The notes under the pieces: model-generated
Seen by the model: only the letters and a program-made list of their open reading frames with translations
What the model was told of the DNA's origin: nothing
Database searches by the model: none
Shown: positions 16,539-24,529 of the stretch, in pieces
Layout of the letters: every line of letters starts with the position of its first letter
Position numbering within the stretch: position 1 is the stretch's first letter
Translations under genes and position numbers: made by a program
Assembly (NCBI GenBank): GCA_002342295.1
Contig: DDPR01000008.1
Location: 115,914-156,395 of the forward strand
Direction: 5' to 3'
DNA: 40,482 nucleotides
Source: Burkholderiales bacterium UBA2463
GTDB taxonomy: Bacteria; Pseudomonadota; Gammaproteobacteria; Burkholderiales; Burkholderiaceae_A

Positions 16539-17056
16539 TGACCGTCGCTGTGTATCCAGGCACTTTCGACCCCTTGACGCGCGGACATGAAGACCTCGTT
16601 CGAAGGGCCTCTAAGCTCTTTGATCGGGTTGTCGTGGGAGTGGCCGACAGCCGCTCTAAAAAGCCGTTCTTCAGCCTTCAAGAACGAGTGGCCATTGCCA
16701 CTGAGATTCTTGGCCACTATCCCAATGTTGAGGTCCACGGATTTGAGGGTCTCCTTCGAGACTTCGTTCGCGCTGAGGATGCCCGCGTGATTATTCGAGG
16801 TCTTCGCGCCGTGTCCGACTTTGAATACGAGTTTCAGATGGCCGGGATGAATCGCTATCTCATGCCCGATGTGGAGACCCTCTTTCTGACGCCCTCCGAT
16901 CAGTACCAGTTCATCTCGGGATCGATCGTTCGAGAGATTGCTGCCTTGGGCGGCGATGTGAGCAAGTTTGTCTTTCCGTCTGTCGAGCAGTGGCTGAAGG
17001 ACAAGCTTGCCGCGGGAGGTCATCCCCCAGCAGCGACTAGCGAGTCAGCGCAATGA
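16538..17056 (+). CDS. coaD: Phosphopantetheine adenylyltransferase CoaD
   Basis: Fourth step of coenzyme A synthesis: transfers AMP from ATP to phosphopantetheine. Nucleotidyltransferase signatures: VYPGTFDPLTRGHEDLVRRA (TxGH motif), IIRGLRAVSDFEYE and the ISGSIVREIA motif (ISSTxVR in others). 172 residues, about a dozen more than E. coli, the extra at the C-terminus. ATG 16538 is chosen because AGGAGG at 16525-16530 is 7 bases away, and it overlaps the rsmD stop as TGATG. A GTG three bases earlier is less well spaced. The 3' end overlaps the convergent ctaB by 20 bases. Confidence 0.96.
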   Translation: MTVAVYPGTFDPLTRGHEDLVRRASKLFDRVVVGVADSRSKKPFFSLQERVAIATEILGHYPNVEVHGFEGLLRDFVRAEDARVIIRGLRAVSDFEYEFQMAGMNRYLMPDVETLFLTPSDQYQFISGSIVREIAALGGDVSKFVFPSVEQWLKDKLAAGGHPPAATSESAQ

Positions 17057-17939
17057 GGTAGTGGTCCAGCAAGAGGGCTGCAAAGAGCAAGGACAGATAC
17101 CAGATGGAGTACTTGAAGGTCTTGCGAGCGAGCGGCTCGCTGTAGGACTTGTAGAGCTGCCAAGCCAGCTGAACAAACCGGAGACCCAGAGCCAGTGCGG
17201 CGGCAAGGTAGAGCCAGCCACTCATTCCAATCGCAGTGGGAAGGACGCTAGCCGCCAACAGCATGAGCGTGTAGAGGAAGATTTGAAGCTGCGTGAACTG
17301 TTGGCCATGCGTGATGGGCAGCATGGGCAGCCCTGAGCGAGCGTAGTCATCCGCCCGGTAGAGGGCCAAGGCCCAAAAGTGCGGGGGCGTCCAGATAAAG
17401 ATGATGAGAAAGAGAATCCACGCCTCTGCGGGGGTCTGGTTGGCAACTGCGGCCCACCCCAGAACAGGGGGCATCGCGCCGGATGCGCCCCCGATGACAA
17501 TGTTCTGGGGCGTGCGGGGTTTCAGAAAAAGGGTGTAGACCACTGCGTAGCCCACAAAGGTTGCAAGCGTGAGCCAGGCTGTGAGCGCGTTCACAAACAC
17601 GAACAAGATCCACATGCCCAGCGCACCCAGTGTGGCGGAAAAGCCGATGGTCTGACGCACGGTGAGGGTTCCAGCGGGCAGCGGGCGCCAGGCGGTGCGA
17701 GCCATCTTGGCATCGATGTGCGACTCCACGAGGCAGTTCACCGCCGCAGCCGCGCTGGCCACCAGGGTGATGCCGATGGTTCCGAAGAGCAGGGGCTGCC
17801 ATGGGGCGATGCCGGGCGCAGCCAGCAGCATGCCGATGAGCGCGCAGAAGCTGATGAGCATATTGACCCGCGGCTTGGTCAAAGCCAGGTACTGTCGCAG
17901 GACATCCTGAAACGACGTCTGAGCAAAGAGGGCGGTCAT
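17037..17939 (-). CDS. ctaB: Protoheme IX farnesyltransferase (heme O synthase)
   Basis: Membrane prenyltransferase that turns heme B into heme O for the oxidase encoded upstream. 300 residues, multiple membrane segments. Substrate motifs: LTKPRVNML near the N-terminus, the Asp-rich NCLVESHIDAKMARTAWRPLPAG, and the second site around PHFWALALYRADDYARSGLPMLP. It begins 4 bases after the SCO-like gene and is the last gene of the oxidase run. The heme A synthase gene (ctaA), usually its neighbour, is not in the window. Confidence 0.96.
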   Translation of the reverse strand: MTALFAQTSFQDVLRQYLALTKPRVNMLISFCALIGMLLAAPGIAPWQPLLFGTIGITLVASAAAAVNCLVESHIDAKMARTAWRPLPAGTLTVRQTIGFSATLGALGMWILFVFVNALTAWLTLATFVGYAVVYTLFLKPRTPQNIVIGGASGAMPPVLGWAAVANQTPAEAWILFLIIFIWTPPHFWALALYRADDYARSGLPMLPITHGQQFTQLQIFLYTLMLLAASVLPTAIGMSGWLYLAAALALGLRFVQLAWQLYKSYSEPLARKTFKYSIWYLSLLFAALLLDHYLIALTR

Positions 17940-17943
17940 CGAA

Positions 17944-18612
17944 CTAGCCTACACGAGAGGCTTTTAAGAGCCGCGTCAGATCGTTCTTTAACCCTTTGGC
18001 CTCATAGCCCTTCGGAAAGCGCATGATGAGTTTGCCAAGGGGATCAATGATGAAGAGCTGCTCATGCAGGGGCTCGCCGGCCTCGGTGGGCCAGTCCGCC
18101 AACTCCCTCTTAGAGATGCGAATGACCCAGGTGCCCTCAAATTCCTCGGGAAGCGAAACGGGGCTTGCGTCTGTGACCAGCCACAGCCGCTCGATCCGAT
18201 CGCGATCTCGACCCGTGGCGAGCCGAATCTGGCGCATGTCCCGAAGTTGAAGGAGACAGGCCTCGTCGCAGGCGCTCGGTCCGACTCTCACGAGAAGCCA
18301 GCGTCCTCGAAAGTCGGAGGTAACCTGAAGTGCCCCGCGGGGATCGTCCTTGGGTAGTCTTTCGAGCACGTCCAGGAAGCCCGATTCCTTGCTCGGCTTT
18401 TCGATCACGGTGATCGGCAGGGCAGCCACGTCGACCTGAGGCTCGAGCAAGACTCCGTGGTTTGAGCGGGCCTCTGGCCGCACACCGTAATAGACCACGT
18501 AGGAGGCGATGACGGGGGCAACACAAACGGCGATAACCAGCCAGAGCGCGAGCCGACTTCGTGTCGAGCGGGACTGGCTGCTCTTAGACGGTTGCGAACT
18601 ATTCGGATTCAT
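17944..18612 (-). CDS. Membrane-anchored SCO-like thioredoxin-fold protein
   Basis: 222 residues: one N-terminal membrane helix (about 21-43) and an external domain. It is usually annotated as hypothetical in oxidase clusters. The domain carries CDEAC (Cys115, Cys119), a C-x3-C pair in the place where Sco copper chaperones have CPDxC, and a downstream HEQLFIIDPLGK (His183), which resembles the Sco histidine segment before the (Y/F)LIDP strand. I infer a SCO-related copper or thiol role in CuA assembly; this is not proven. ATG 18612 is preferred over the TTG at 18648, and overlaps the end of SURF1 by 14 bases. Confidence 0.8.
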   Translation of the reverse strand: MNPNSSQPSKSSQSRSTRSRLALWLVIAVCVAPVIASYVVYYGVRPEARSNHGVLLEPQVDVAALPITVIEKPSKESGFLDVLERLPKDDPRGALQVTSDFRGRWLLVRVGPSACDEACLLQLRDMRQIRLATGRDRDRIERLWLVTDASPVSLPEEFEGTWVIRISKRELADWPTEAGEPLHEQLFIIDPLGKLIMRFPKGYEAKGLKNDLTRLLKASRVG

Positions 18613-19417
18613 AGGGGCGAGCGTGAGATTGTGCGAGTCGACGGGCAAACCAGAGCGCCACGAGCGCCATGAGCCACCACTGGACAGCGTAACCCCGGTG
18701 TTTAGAGACGTCCTCTGTCTTGGGCTCGGGAATGCGCTGAATCAGCGGTTCATCGAGGTCTTGAGTCTGCCAGAAGATGAGGGGCCAGACAGGCTGCTCC
18801 CGCATGGTCTTTTCCCTCAGCCTTGCCTTTAAGAGATCCCAATGAAGGTTTTGCCAGAGTGCGCCCTGCATCAGCGCCGCCTCATCTCGACTCAACTCGA
18901 GGCGCTGAAAGAGATCGGTCAGACCAACCACCGTGAGATCCACCTCACCCTTGGATGTGGGCAGGAAGACTTCCCCAGATAAAAGCCCCTCGCGCTGGGG
19001 ATCGGAGAGACCTGGCTGCTTGGGGGCAAAGCCACGGTTAACCCAGGCCACGCTGCCATCTGGCAACGCCAGGGCGGTGAGCACCTGAACGCCCGTGCGG
19101 GCATCCACGGTTCGGTTGTCGAGGTAGAGGGTGGTGTTTGGGATCCACCGTCCCCGGATCGTGACGGGCAGTCGATCGAGGGTGGCGGGCTGGCTGACCT
19201 CAGCCAGGCGGGGGCGAACACCGAGTAGGGGCTGAGTGGCTTTGAATGACTCCTGCTGCGCTCGTACGTGATTGAGCAGCGTCTGCTTCTCGAGCGAGCG
19301 ACTCCACTGCCAGACGCCCAGCGAGGCAGTGAGCAGCGCGAGGGCCACCATCACCGCGCTGGCCGCGGTCCATTGCAGAGGAGCCCTTCCGCGCTGAGGC
19401 GCATTCCCACTTACCAT
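18599..19417 (-). CDS. SURF1 family cytochrome oxidase assembly protein
   Basis: Shy1/SURF1 protein, an inner-membrane factor that helps place heme a in oxidase subunit I. 272 residues with a membrane helix at each end (about 16-36 and near SKHRGYAVQWWLMALVALWFARR). The N-terminal signature LGVWQWSRSLEKQ and the conserved WVNRGF segment are present. Divergent from the DUF2909 gene across 35 bases; no clear promoter seen. Confidence 0.93.
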   Translation of the reverse strand: MVSGNAPQRGRAPLQWTAASAVMVALALLTASLGVWQWSRSLEKQTLLNHVRAQQESFKATQPLLGVRPRLAEVSQPATLDRLPVTIRGRWIPNTTLYLDNRTVDARTGVQVLTALALPDGSVAWVNRGFAPKQPGLSDPQREGLLSGEVFLPTSKGEVDLTVVGLTDLFQRLELSRDEAALMQGALWQNLHWDLLKARLREKTMREQPVWPLIFWQTQDLDEPLIQRIPEPKTEDVSKHRGYAVQWWLMALVALWFARRLAQSHARPYESE

Positions 19418-19452
19418 GTCAGCATGGGTGGATTGAGTATTGGGGAGAGGGT

Positions 19453-19659
19453 GTGGCGAAACTGCTGATTGGCATTGCCTTCTCGGCGATTGTTTTGAGC
19501 CTAGGATCGGCTCTCTTTTATCTGATGAGAGACCGAGGAACGAGCAACAAGACCGTCAAGGCCCTGGCGCTTCGAGTGGGCCTCTCCATTCTTCTCTTTG
19601 TCAGCCTCTTACTGGCCAATCGCTTTGGCCTGATTGAGACAACGGGCGTGCGCTACTAG
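19453..19659 (+). CDS. Small twin-transmembrane protein, DUF2909 family
   Basis: 68 residues with two hydrophobic helices (about 4-24 and 37-58) separated by the charged turn MRDRGTSNKTVKALALRVG, the pattern of the DUF2909 twin-transmembrane family. It sits between SURF1 and coxC but on the opposite strand, as in other Burkholderiales oxidase clusters. GTG start at 19453; GGAGAGG lies immediately upstream with tight spacing. Function unknown; its position suggests an oxidase-related role. Confidence 0.85.
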   Translation: MAKLLIGIAFSAIVLSLGSALFYLMRDRGTSNKTVKALALRVGLSILLFVSLLLANRFGLIETTGVRY

Positions 19660-19687
19660 ACCTCGAAGCGCCCGCCCGAGGCGGGAC

Positions 19688-20554
19688 CTACAGCCAGTAC
19701 ACCACGACGTAAAGGCCAAGCCACACCACATCCACGAAGTGCCAGTACCAGGCGGCCGCCTCAAAGGCAAAGTGCTGATCAGGCTTGAAGTGACCATTGC
19801 GAACTCGGAACCAAACAGCCAGCAGCATGATCGCGCCGATGGTGACGTGAAAACCGTGAAAGCCCGTCAGCATGTAGAAGGTCGATCCAAAAATGCCCGA
19901 GCCCAGCTTGAGGTTGAGGTCTGCGTAGGCGTGGGCGTACTCATACGCCTGGCAGCCCATAAAGACTGCGCCCAGCAGCACGGTAATGGCCAGCCAGAGG
20001 AGCACTTTCTCGCGGTGATTTTCGCGAAGCGCGTGGTGGGCGATAGTTAGCGTGACGCCAGAGGAGAGAAGCAGGGCCGTGTTGATGGTGGGAATCCAAA
20101 ACGGGCCCATGGTCTGAAACGGCTCTACAAGGCCAGCGGGCCCATTGTTTGGCCAGTGGGCGCTGAAGTCGGGCCAGAGAATGGCCTTGTGGTCCAGATC
20201 GCCCAGCCACGGCATCGAGATTGTTCTGGCGTAGAAAAGCGCTCCAAAGAAGCCTGCGAAGAACATCACCTCGCTAAAGATGAACCAGCCCATGCTCCAG
20301 CGAAAGCTCGCGTCGACTCGGTGGTTATACCGACCCGCCTCTGATTCGTGGATGACGACTCCGAACCAGCCAAAGAACATGTAGACCAGAATGGCAAAGC
20401 CCACAGCCATGGCGTAGGGGCCGTAGGCCGCTCCGTTAACCAGGCCGGACATGCCGAACATGAAAAAAAGCATGGAGATTGAGCCGACCAGCGGCCACTT
20501 GCTCGGCGCTGGTACGAAGTAGTAAGGGGCGCTCCCCGACGATGCGACGCTCAT
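19688..20554 (-). CDS. coxC: Cytochrome c oxidase subunit III
   Basis: Core membrane subunit of the heme-copper oxidase. 288 residues, seven hydrophobic segments. Recognisable family stretches are YYFVPAPSKWPLVGS, WFGVVIHESEAGRY, RWSMGWFIFSEVMFFAGFFGALFYAR and the final GFHGFHVTIGAIML...AAWYWHFVDVVWLGLYVVVYWL. A good ribosome-binding site, AAGGGAG, precedes the ATG. It lies 18 bases after the DUF2970 gene and faces DUF2909 tail to tail over 28 bases. Confidence 0.97.
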   Translation of the reverse strand: MSVASSGSAPYYFVPAPSKWPLVGSISMLFFMFGMSGLVNGAAYGPYAMAVGFAILVYMFFGWFGVVIHESEAGRYNHRVDASFRWSMGWFIFSEVMFFAGFFGALFYARTISMPWLGDLDHKAILWPDFSAHWPNNGPAGLVEPFQTMGPFWIPTINTALLLSSGVTLTIAHHALRENHREKVLLWLAITVLLGAVFMGCQAYEYAHAYADLNLKLGSGIFGSTFYMLTGFHGFHVTIGAIMLLAVWFRVRNGHFKPDQHFAFEAAAWYWHFVDVVWLGLYVVVYWL

Positions 20555-20572
20555 TCTTTTCTCCCTTTGAGA

Positions 20573-20779
20573 TCAGCGACCCGCGGTGATGAATTGCACC
20601 AGGGCGACCAAGGACAGCACGAAACCAGCGCCCATCAGAACGCCCACGACGATGACGTGGATCGGATTGAGCCGAGCCATGTCTGCATCGTGAGCGCTGG
20701 ATTTGCGCACTCCAAAAAAAGACCAAAAGACCGCGCCCACCGTCTGAAGGAGACTGCCCTTGCGCTCAGTCGCGGACAT
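20573..20779 (-). CDS. DUF2970 small membrane protein
   Basis: 68 residues: N-terminal amphipathic part (LLQTVGAVFWSFFGVRKSSAHDADMARLNP) and one C-terminal membrane helix (IHVIVVGVLMGAGFVLSLVALVQFI). This matches the DUF2970 family that sits between ctaG and coxC in Burkholderiales. A strong GAGGAGA ribosome-binding site precedes the ATG. Function unknown; its constant position suggests an oxidase assembly or stability role. Confidence 0.88.
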   Translation of the reverse strand: MSATERKGSLLQTVGAVFWSFFGVRKSSAHDADMARLNPIHVIVVGVLMGAGFVLSLVALVQFITAGR

Positions 20780-20791
20780 TTGTTCTCTCCT

Positions 20792-21364
20792 CTAGAGGGT
20801 AGGCTGTGCGGAGCCGACCTGGAAAAAGGTGTAGCTCAGCGTGATGTTTCGAATGCCATCGGGCAGCTTGGGGTCAATGACAAAGACCACGGGGAACTCA
20901 CGCGTCTCTCTGGCCTTGAGGACCTGCTGCTGAAAACAGAAGCACTCGAGCTTTTTAAAGTGCACGGCAGACTGCTTTGGCGCGTAACTTGGAATCGCCT
21001 GGCCAGACACCTCGGCATCTTGGTTATTGCGGATCTCGTAGATGATGGTTGCAAGTTCGCCCGGGTGAACCTCGATCACGTTGTTCTTCGGGCGGAAGGA
21101 CCAGGGGCCATGCGAGTTCGCGTCAAACTCAACCGACACGGTACGGGTGAGGTCGACCTGCGTGTTTTGGGCAAAACGTCGGGCCTCTGCGGGATCCATA
21201 CGCTCTCTGGCGGTGAGCACATTGATGCCCGTGAGCTCGCAGATTTTTTCGTAGAAAGGGACGAGCGCATAACCAAAGCCGAACATAAGGATGGCGACCA
21301 TGAGAAGCTTGCCCAGCATGGTCTTGTTCGCGCCTGAGTGGACGGCCTCGGACTCGGGGGGCAT
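20792..21364 (-). CDS. ctaG: Cytochrome c oxidase assembly protein CtaG (Cox11)
   Basis: Copper chaperone that delivers copper to the CuB site of subunit I. 190 residues: one N-terminal membrane helix (MLGKLLMVAILMFGFGYALVPFYEKICELTG) and a periplasmic immunoglobulin-like domain with the copper motif ECFCFQQQ, plus FVIDP and ITLSYTFF. It starts 10 bases after a 41-codon gene, which itself overlaps coxA. Confidence 0.96.
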   Translation of the reverse strand: MPPESEAVHSGANKTMLGKLLMVAILMFGFGYALVPFYEKICELTGINVLTARERMDPAEARRFAQNTQVDLTRTVSVEFDANSHGPWSFRPKNNVIEVHPGELATIIYEIRNNQDAEVSGQAIPSYAPKQSAVHFKKLECFCFQQQVLKARETREFPVVFVIDPKLPDGIRNITLSYTFFQVGSAQPTL

Positions 21365-21374
21365 AGATGGCTGC

Positions 21375-21500
21375 CTAGTGCGTCGGGAAGAGCAAAAACT
21401 TCACGATGATCCCGCCAAAAAAAGCGGCCGCCACTGACAACAGGATCAGGGCGAGCCGCAGATTTGGTTTGCTGGGCTGCTCCACTGGCTTATTTGACAA
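21375..21500 (-). CDS. Cytochrome oxidase small assembly protein (41 residues)
   Basis: A tiny gene between coxA and ctaG. From the TTG at 21500 it encodes 41 residues: a short polar N-terminus (SNKPVEQPSKPN) and one membrane helix (LRLALILLSVAAAFFGGIIVKFLLF) ending PTH. It overlaps the end of coxA by 11 bases. The same slot in related clusters holds proteins annotated as small oxidase assembly proteins of about 40 residues. GTG 21485 is an alternative start. No strong ribosome-binding site; coupling to coxA translation is likely. Confidence 0.75.
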   Translation of the reverse strand: MSNKPVEQPSKPNLRLALILLSVAAAFFGGIIVKFLLFPTH

Positions 21501-23079
21501 CCGGGGGCGTCTCGAAGGTGTGGAAGGGCGCGGGTGAAGGCACACTCCACTCCAAACCATGGGGGGCTTCCCAGGGATTGTCTGACGCCTTCTTGCCACC
21601 GTTGATGCACTTGATGACGATGAAGAGGAAGAGGAGCTGGGTGAAGCCGAACCCGAATGCGCCAATCGAGGCCACCGCGTTGAAGTCTGCGAATTGCATG
21701 GGGTAGTCGGCATACCGGCGCGGCATTCCGGCCAGACCGAGGAAGTGCATGGGGAAGAAGGTGATGTTGAAAAAGACCATGGAGAGCCAGAAATGAGCTT
21801 TTCCAAGGGTCTCGTCATACATGTGGCCCGTCCACTTCGGAATCCAGTAATACACACCGGCGAATAGGGCAAAGAGCGATCCGGCGACAAGCACGTAATG
21901 GAAGTGGGCTACGACGTAGTAGGTGTCGTGCAGCTGAATGTCGAGAGGAGCCACCGACAGGATGATGCCGGTGAGGCCACCGATGGTGAAGACCACGATG
22001 AACCCGATGGCAAAGAGCATCGGGGTCTCAAAGGTCATTGACCCTCGCCACATGGTGGCCAACCAGTTGAAGATTTTTACGCCGGTGGGCACAGCGATCA
22101 GCATGGTGGCGTACATGAAAAAGAGCTGGCCCGTGAGCGGCATGCCAGTGGTGAACATGTGGTGAGCCCAGACCACGAACGACAGGATGGCAATGGAGGC
22201 CGTCGCATAGACCATGGAGCTGTAGCCGAAGAGGGTCTTGCGGGAGAAGGTGGGGATGATTTCCGAGACGATTCCGAAGGCCGGAAGGATCATGATGTAG
22301 ACCTCGGGGTGACCGAAGAACCAGAAGATGTGCTGGTACATCACTGGGTCACCGCCAGCGGCAGCATTAAAGAAGCTGGTCCCGAAGTGGCGGTCGGTGA
22401 GCGTCATTGTGATGGCGCCCGCCAAGACCGGCATTACTGCAATAAGCAGGTAGGCCGTGATGAGCCAGGTCCACACAAACATCGGCATCTTCATGAGCGT
22501 CATGCCCGGTGCGCGCATGTTGAGAATGGTGGTGATGATGTTGATGGAGCCCATGATGGAGGAGGCGCCCAGCAGATGCATGGCGAAGATGGCCATGTCC
22601 ATTCCGATGCCCATCTGTCCCGAGAGAGGCGCGTAGAGGGTCCAGCCTGCTGCGGTGGCACCACCCGGAACGAAGAACGACGACACGAGAAGTATGGCCG
22701 CCGGAATCATGAGCCAGAAGCTGAAGTTGTTCATGCGGGCAAAAGCCATGTCTGCTGCGCCAATCTGGAGCGGGATCATCCAGTTCGCAAAGCCCACAAA
22801 GGCCGGCATGATGGCTCCGAAGACCATGATGAGGCCGTGCATGGTGGTGAACTGATTAAAGAGCTCGGGCTGAACCAGCTGAAGGCCGGGGCGGAAAAGC
22901 TCGGCCCGGATGCAGAGGGCGAGGACGCCACCCACAAGCAGCATGGCGAAACTAAACCAGAGGTAGAGGGTGCCAATGTCCTTGTGGTTGGTCGCGAACA
23001 ACCAGCGACGCAGACCGTGAGGGTGGTCGTCATGGCTGTGATCGTGGCTGTGTCCGTGGGGGTCGAGAACTGCGCTCAT
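21490..23079 (-). CDS. coxA: Cytochrome c oxidase subunit I
   Basis: Catalytic heme-copper subunit, 529 residues, twelve membrane segments. Ligand and channel motifs of an A-type oxidase are intact: MHGLIMVFGAIMPAF, the CuB histidine with cross-linked tyrosine in FGHPEVYIMILP, WAHHMFTTGMP, the K-channel lysine in AVPTGVKIFNW, and VAHFHYVLVAG for the hemes. The N-terminus is histidine-rich (HGHSHDHSHDDHPHG), which may bind metal or be incidental. A strong AGAGGAG site lies 7 bases before the ATG. coxB lies 19 bases upstream. Confidence 0.98.
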   Translation of the reverse strand: MSAVLDPHGHSHDHSHDDHPHGLRRWLFATNHKDIGTLYLWFSFAMLLVGGVLALCIRAELFRPGLQLVQPELFNQFTTMHGLIMVFGAIMPAFVGFANWMIPLQIGAADMAFARMNNFSFWLMIPAAILLVSSFFVPGGATAAGWTLYAPLSGQMGIGMDMAIFAMHLLGASSIMGSINIITTILNMRAPGMTLMKMPMFVWTWLITAYLLIAVMPVLAGAITMTLTDRHFGTSFFNAAAGGDPVMYQHIFWFFGHPEVYIMILPAFGIVSEIIPTFSRKTLFGYSSMVYATASIAILSFVVWAHHMFTTGMPLTGQLFFMYATMLIAVPTGVKIFNWLATMWRGSMTFETPMLFAIGFIVVFTIGGLTGIILSVAPLDIQLHDTYYVVAHFHYVLVAGSLFALFAGVYYWIPKWTGHMYDETLGKAHFWLSMVFFNITFFPMHFLGLAGMPRRYADYPMQFADFNAVASIGAFGFGFTQLLFLFIVIKCINGGKKASDNPWEAPHGLEWSVPSPAPFHTFETPPVVK

Positions 23080-23098
23080 GACAATCTCCTCTGAAGTC

Positions 23099-23959
23099 TT
23101 ACTTGGCTACGGCAAGCTGGGCGGGGGCGGCGGGGGCCTCAGCCAATTTCTTTTTTTGCTCGGCGACCCAGGCGGTGTACTCCTCTGCGGTCACCACTTT
23201 CACCACGATGGGCATGAAGGCGTGGTCTTTGCCACACAACTCCGCACAGTGACCGTTGTAGGTGCCCACGCGGTCGGCCTTAAACCAGGTGTCTCGGACA
23301 AACCCGGGAATGGCATCCTGTTTCACGCCAAAAGCGGGAACCATCCAGGCGTGAATGACGTCGTTGGCCGTGGTCACGATGCGAACTTTCTTGCCAACGG
23401 GGACCACCAGCACGTTGTCGACCTCTGAGAGGTAGTTGGCTGTCTTGTCCTGAAGGTTCATCCGCTGCTCATACGGCGTGGTGGGCGTGGAGTAGAAGGC
23501 GATGCCCTGACCCTCTCCCTTGAGATAGTCGTAGCCCCACTTCCACTGATAGCCGGTGGCCTTGATGGTGATGTCTGCGTTGGTGGTGTCTTTCTGGGCC
23601 ATCACGATGGGTGTGGCGTAGATGCCGATAAAGATCACGATGAGGAACGGGACCACAGTCCAGGCAATCTCGACGGCCGTGCTCTCGTGGAAAGAGGCGG
23701 GCTTGTGGCCCTTTGATTTTCGGTGGGCGTAAATGGAATAAAACATAACGCCAAAGACCGCCACGAAAATGACGAGGCAGAGAATAAGCATGACGTTGTG
23801 GAGCGTGTAGAGGCTCTCGGCCATGCCGCTTGCAGGCGCGCGAAGGTTGTACCGCGTGGTCATGTCGTTGGCCATGGCCATAACGGGAAGAGAGAGTCCG
23901 ACGGCGAGCGCGAGAGCACGATGGACCACTCCACGAACCACCTTTTGAAACAGCTTCAT
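23099..23959 (-). CDS. coxB: Cytochrome c oxidase subunit II
   Basis: Carries the CuA centre that accepts electrons from cytochrome c. 286 residues from ATG 23959 (AAGGGG upstream): signal peptide (about 1-30), two membrane helices (NVMLILCLVIFVAVFGVMF; IAWTVVPFLIVIFIGIYA), aromatic GYQWKWGYDY, and CuA ligands in DVIHAWMVP and CAELCGKDHAFM. The C-terminus is short and Ala/Pro-rich with no fused cytochrome c domain. The open frame runs far upstream but is not coding there. The ATG overlaps the DUF2244 stop as TGATG. Confidence 0.97.
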   Translation of the reverse strand: MKLFQKVVRGVVHRALALAVGLSLPVMAMANDMTTRYNLRAPASGMAESLYTLHNVMLILCLVIFVAVFGVMFYSIYAHRKSKGHKPASFHESTAVEIAWTVVPFLIVIFIGIYATPIVMAQKDTTNADITIKATGYQWKWGYDYLKGEGQGIAFYSTPTTPYEQRMNLQDKTANYLSEVDNVLVVPVGKKVRIVTTANDVIHAWMVPAFGVKQDAIPGFVRDTWFKADRVGTYNGHCAELCGKDHAFMPIVVKVVTAEEYTAWVAEQKKKLAEAPAAPAQLAVAK

Positions 23960-24450
23960 CACTGAAAACCCCTTTTTGACATGAGACGCAAAGCGTCCCT
24001 GAATTCTTGGTAAAACTTGAGTCGTCCCTCGGCGTCCACAAATCGACCGACCCTCAACTCCTCCCGACCGCCTCGGCACATGACGAGCCCGGACCCCTCT
24101 TCGAGGCGAACCGTGAGTCCAAACCGCGAGAGACGAGTGGTCTGAACCCGTTGCCCTACAGAGCGCTCCACCTCCAAGCCCGAGCCACTCAAAAGAACTC
24201 GCTCGCCATCCGTGGAGTGTCGGGCATAGCAAAAAAATGCCAGGCCCAGCGCACCACACTCCACAACAGCGAAGGGCAGCACCATCCACATCCCTTGCGC
24301 GGTCCAAAAAACAGCCACGGCCACCGACACTGCGGCAAGGGTTCCAAAAATCCACATTAACTGCCGAGGACTCAAGGAGCAGTTCTTCTTCAGTACCCAG
24401 ACCCAGGCGTCCCGCGCGTCGTCTGGACCGAGAGAAGCCTCGCTTTTCAT
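23959..24450 (-). CDS. DUF2244 integral membrane protein
   Basis: 163 residues. The N-terminal WVWVLKKNCSLSPRQ signature is typical of DUF2244; two membrane helices follow (about residues 32-73). The rest is cytoplasmic with GSGLEVERSVGQRVQTTRL. It is the first gene of the oxidase run and overlaps coxB by one base. A consensus -10 (TATAAT) stands 7 bases before the ATG and there is no Shine-Dalgarno sequence, so the transcript may be leaderless. Function unknown. Confidence 0.85.
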   Translation of the reverse strand: MKSEASLGPDDARDAWVWVLKKNCSLSPRQLMWIFGTLAAVSVAVAVFWTAQGMWMVLPFAVVECGALGLAFFCYARHSTDGERVLLSGSGLEVERSVGQRVQTTRLSRFGLTVRLEEGSGLVMCRGGREELRVGRFVDAEGRLKFYQEFRDALRLMSKRGFQ

Positions 24451-24457
24451 CTTCGGG

Positions 24458-24487
24458 ATTATAGGGGGCTTCTGTAACAAATGTCTG
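24458..24487 (-). promoter_or_regulatory. Promoter of the oxidase cluster
   Basis: On the minus strand CAGACA (24487-24482), an 18-base spacer and a perfect TATAAT (24463-24458). Transcription would start at about 24450-24452, at or within two bases of the DUF2244 ATG (24450). Confidence 0.6.
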
Positions 24488-24529
24488 ACGCTCAGGCGGG
24501 CTTTGCCGACCCTGCGGCTCTGGGAACTT

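Noticed and set aside
19671..19685. CCCGCC-CGA-GGCGGG hairpin between DUF2909 and coxC as a terminator
   Set aside because: Perfect 6-bp stem in the convergent gap, but a 3-base loop and no U tract on either strand, so it is not called a terminator.
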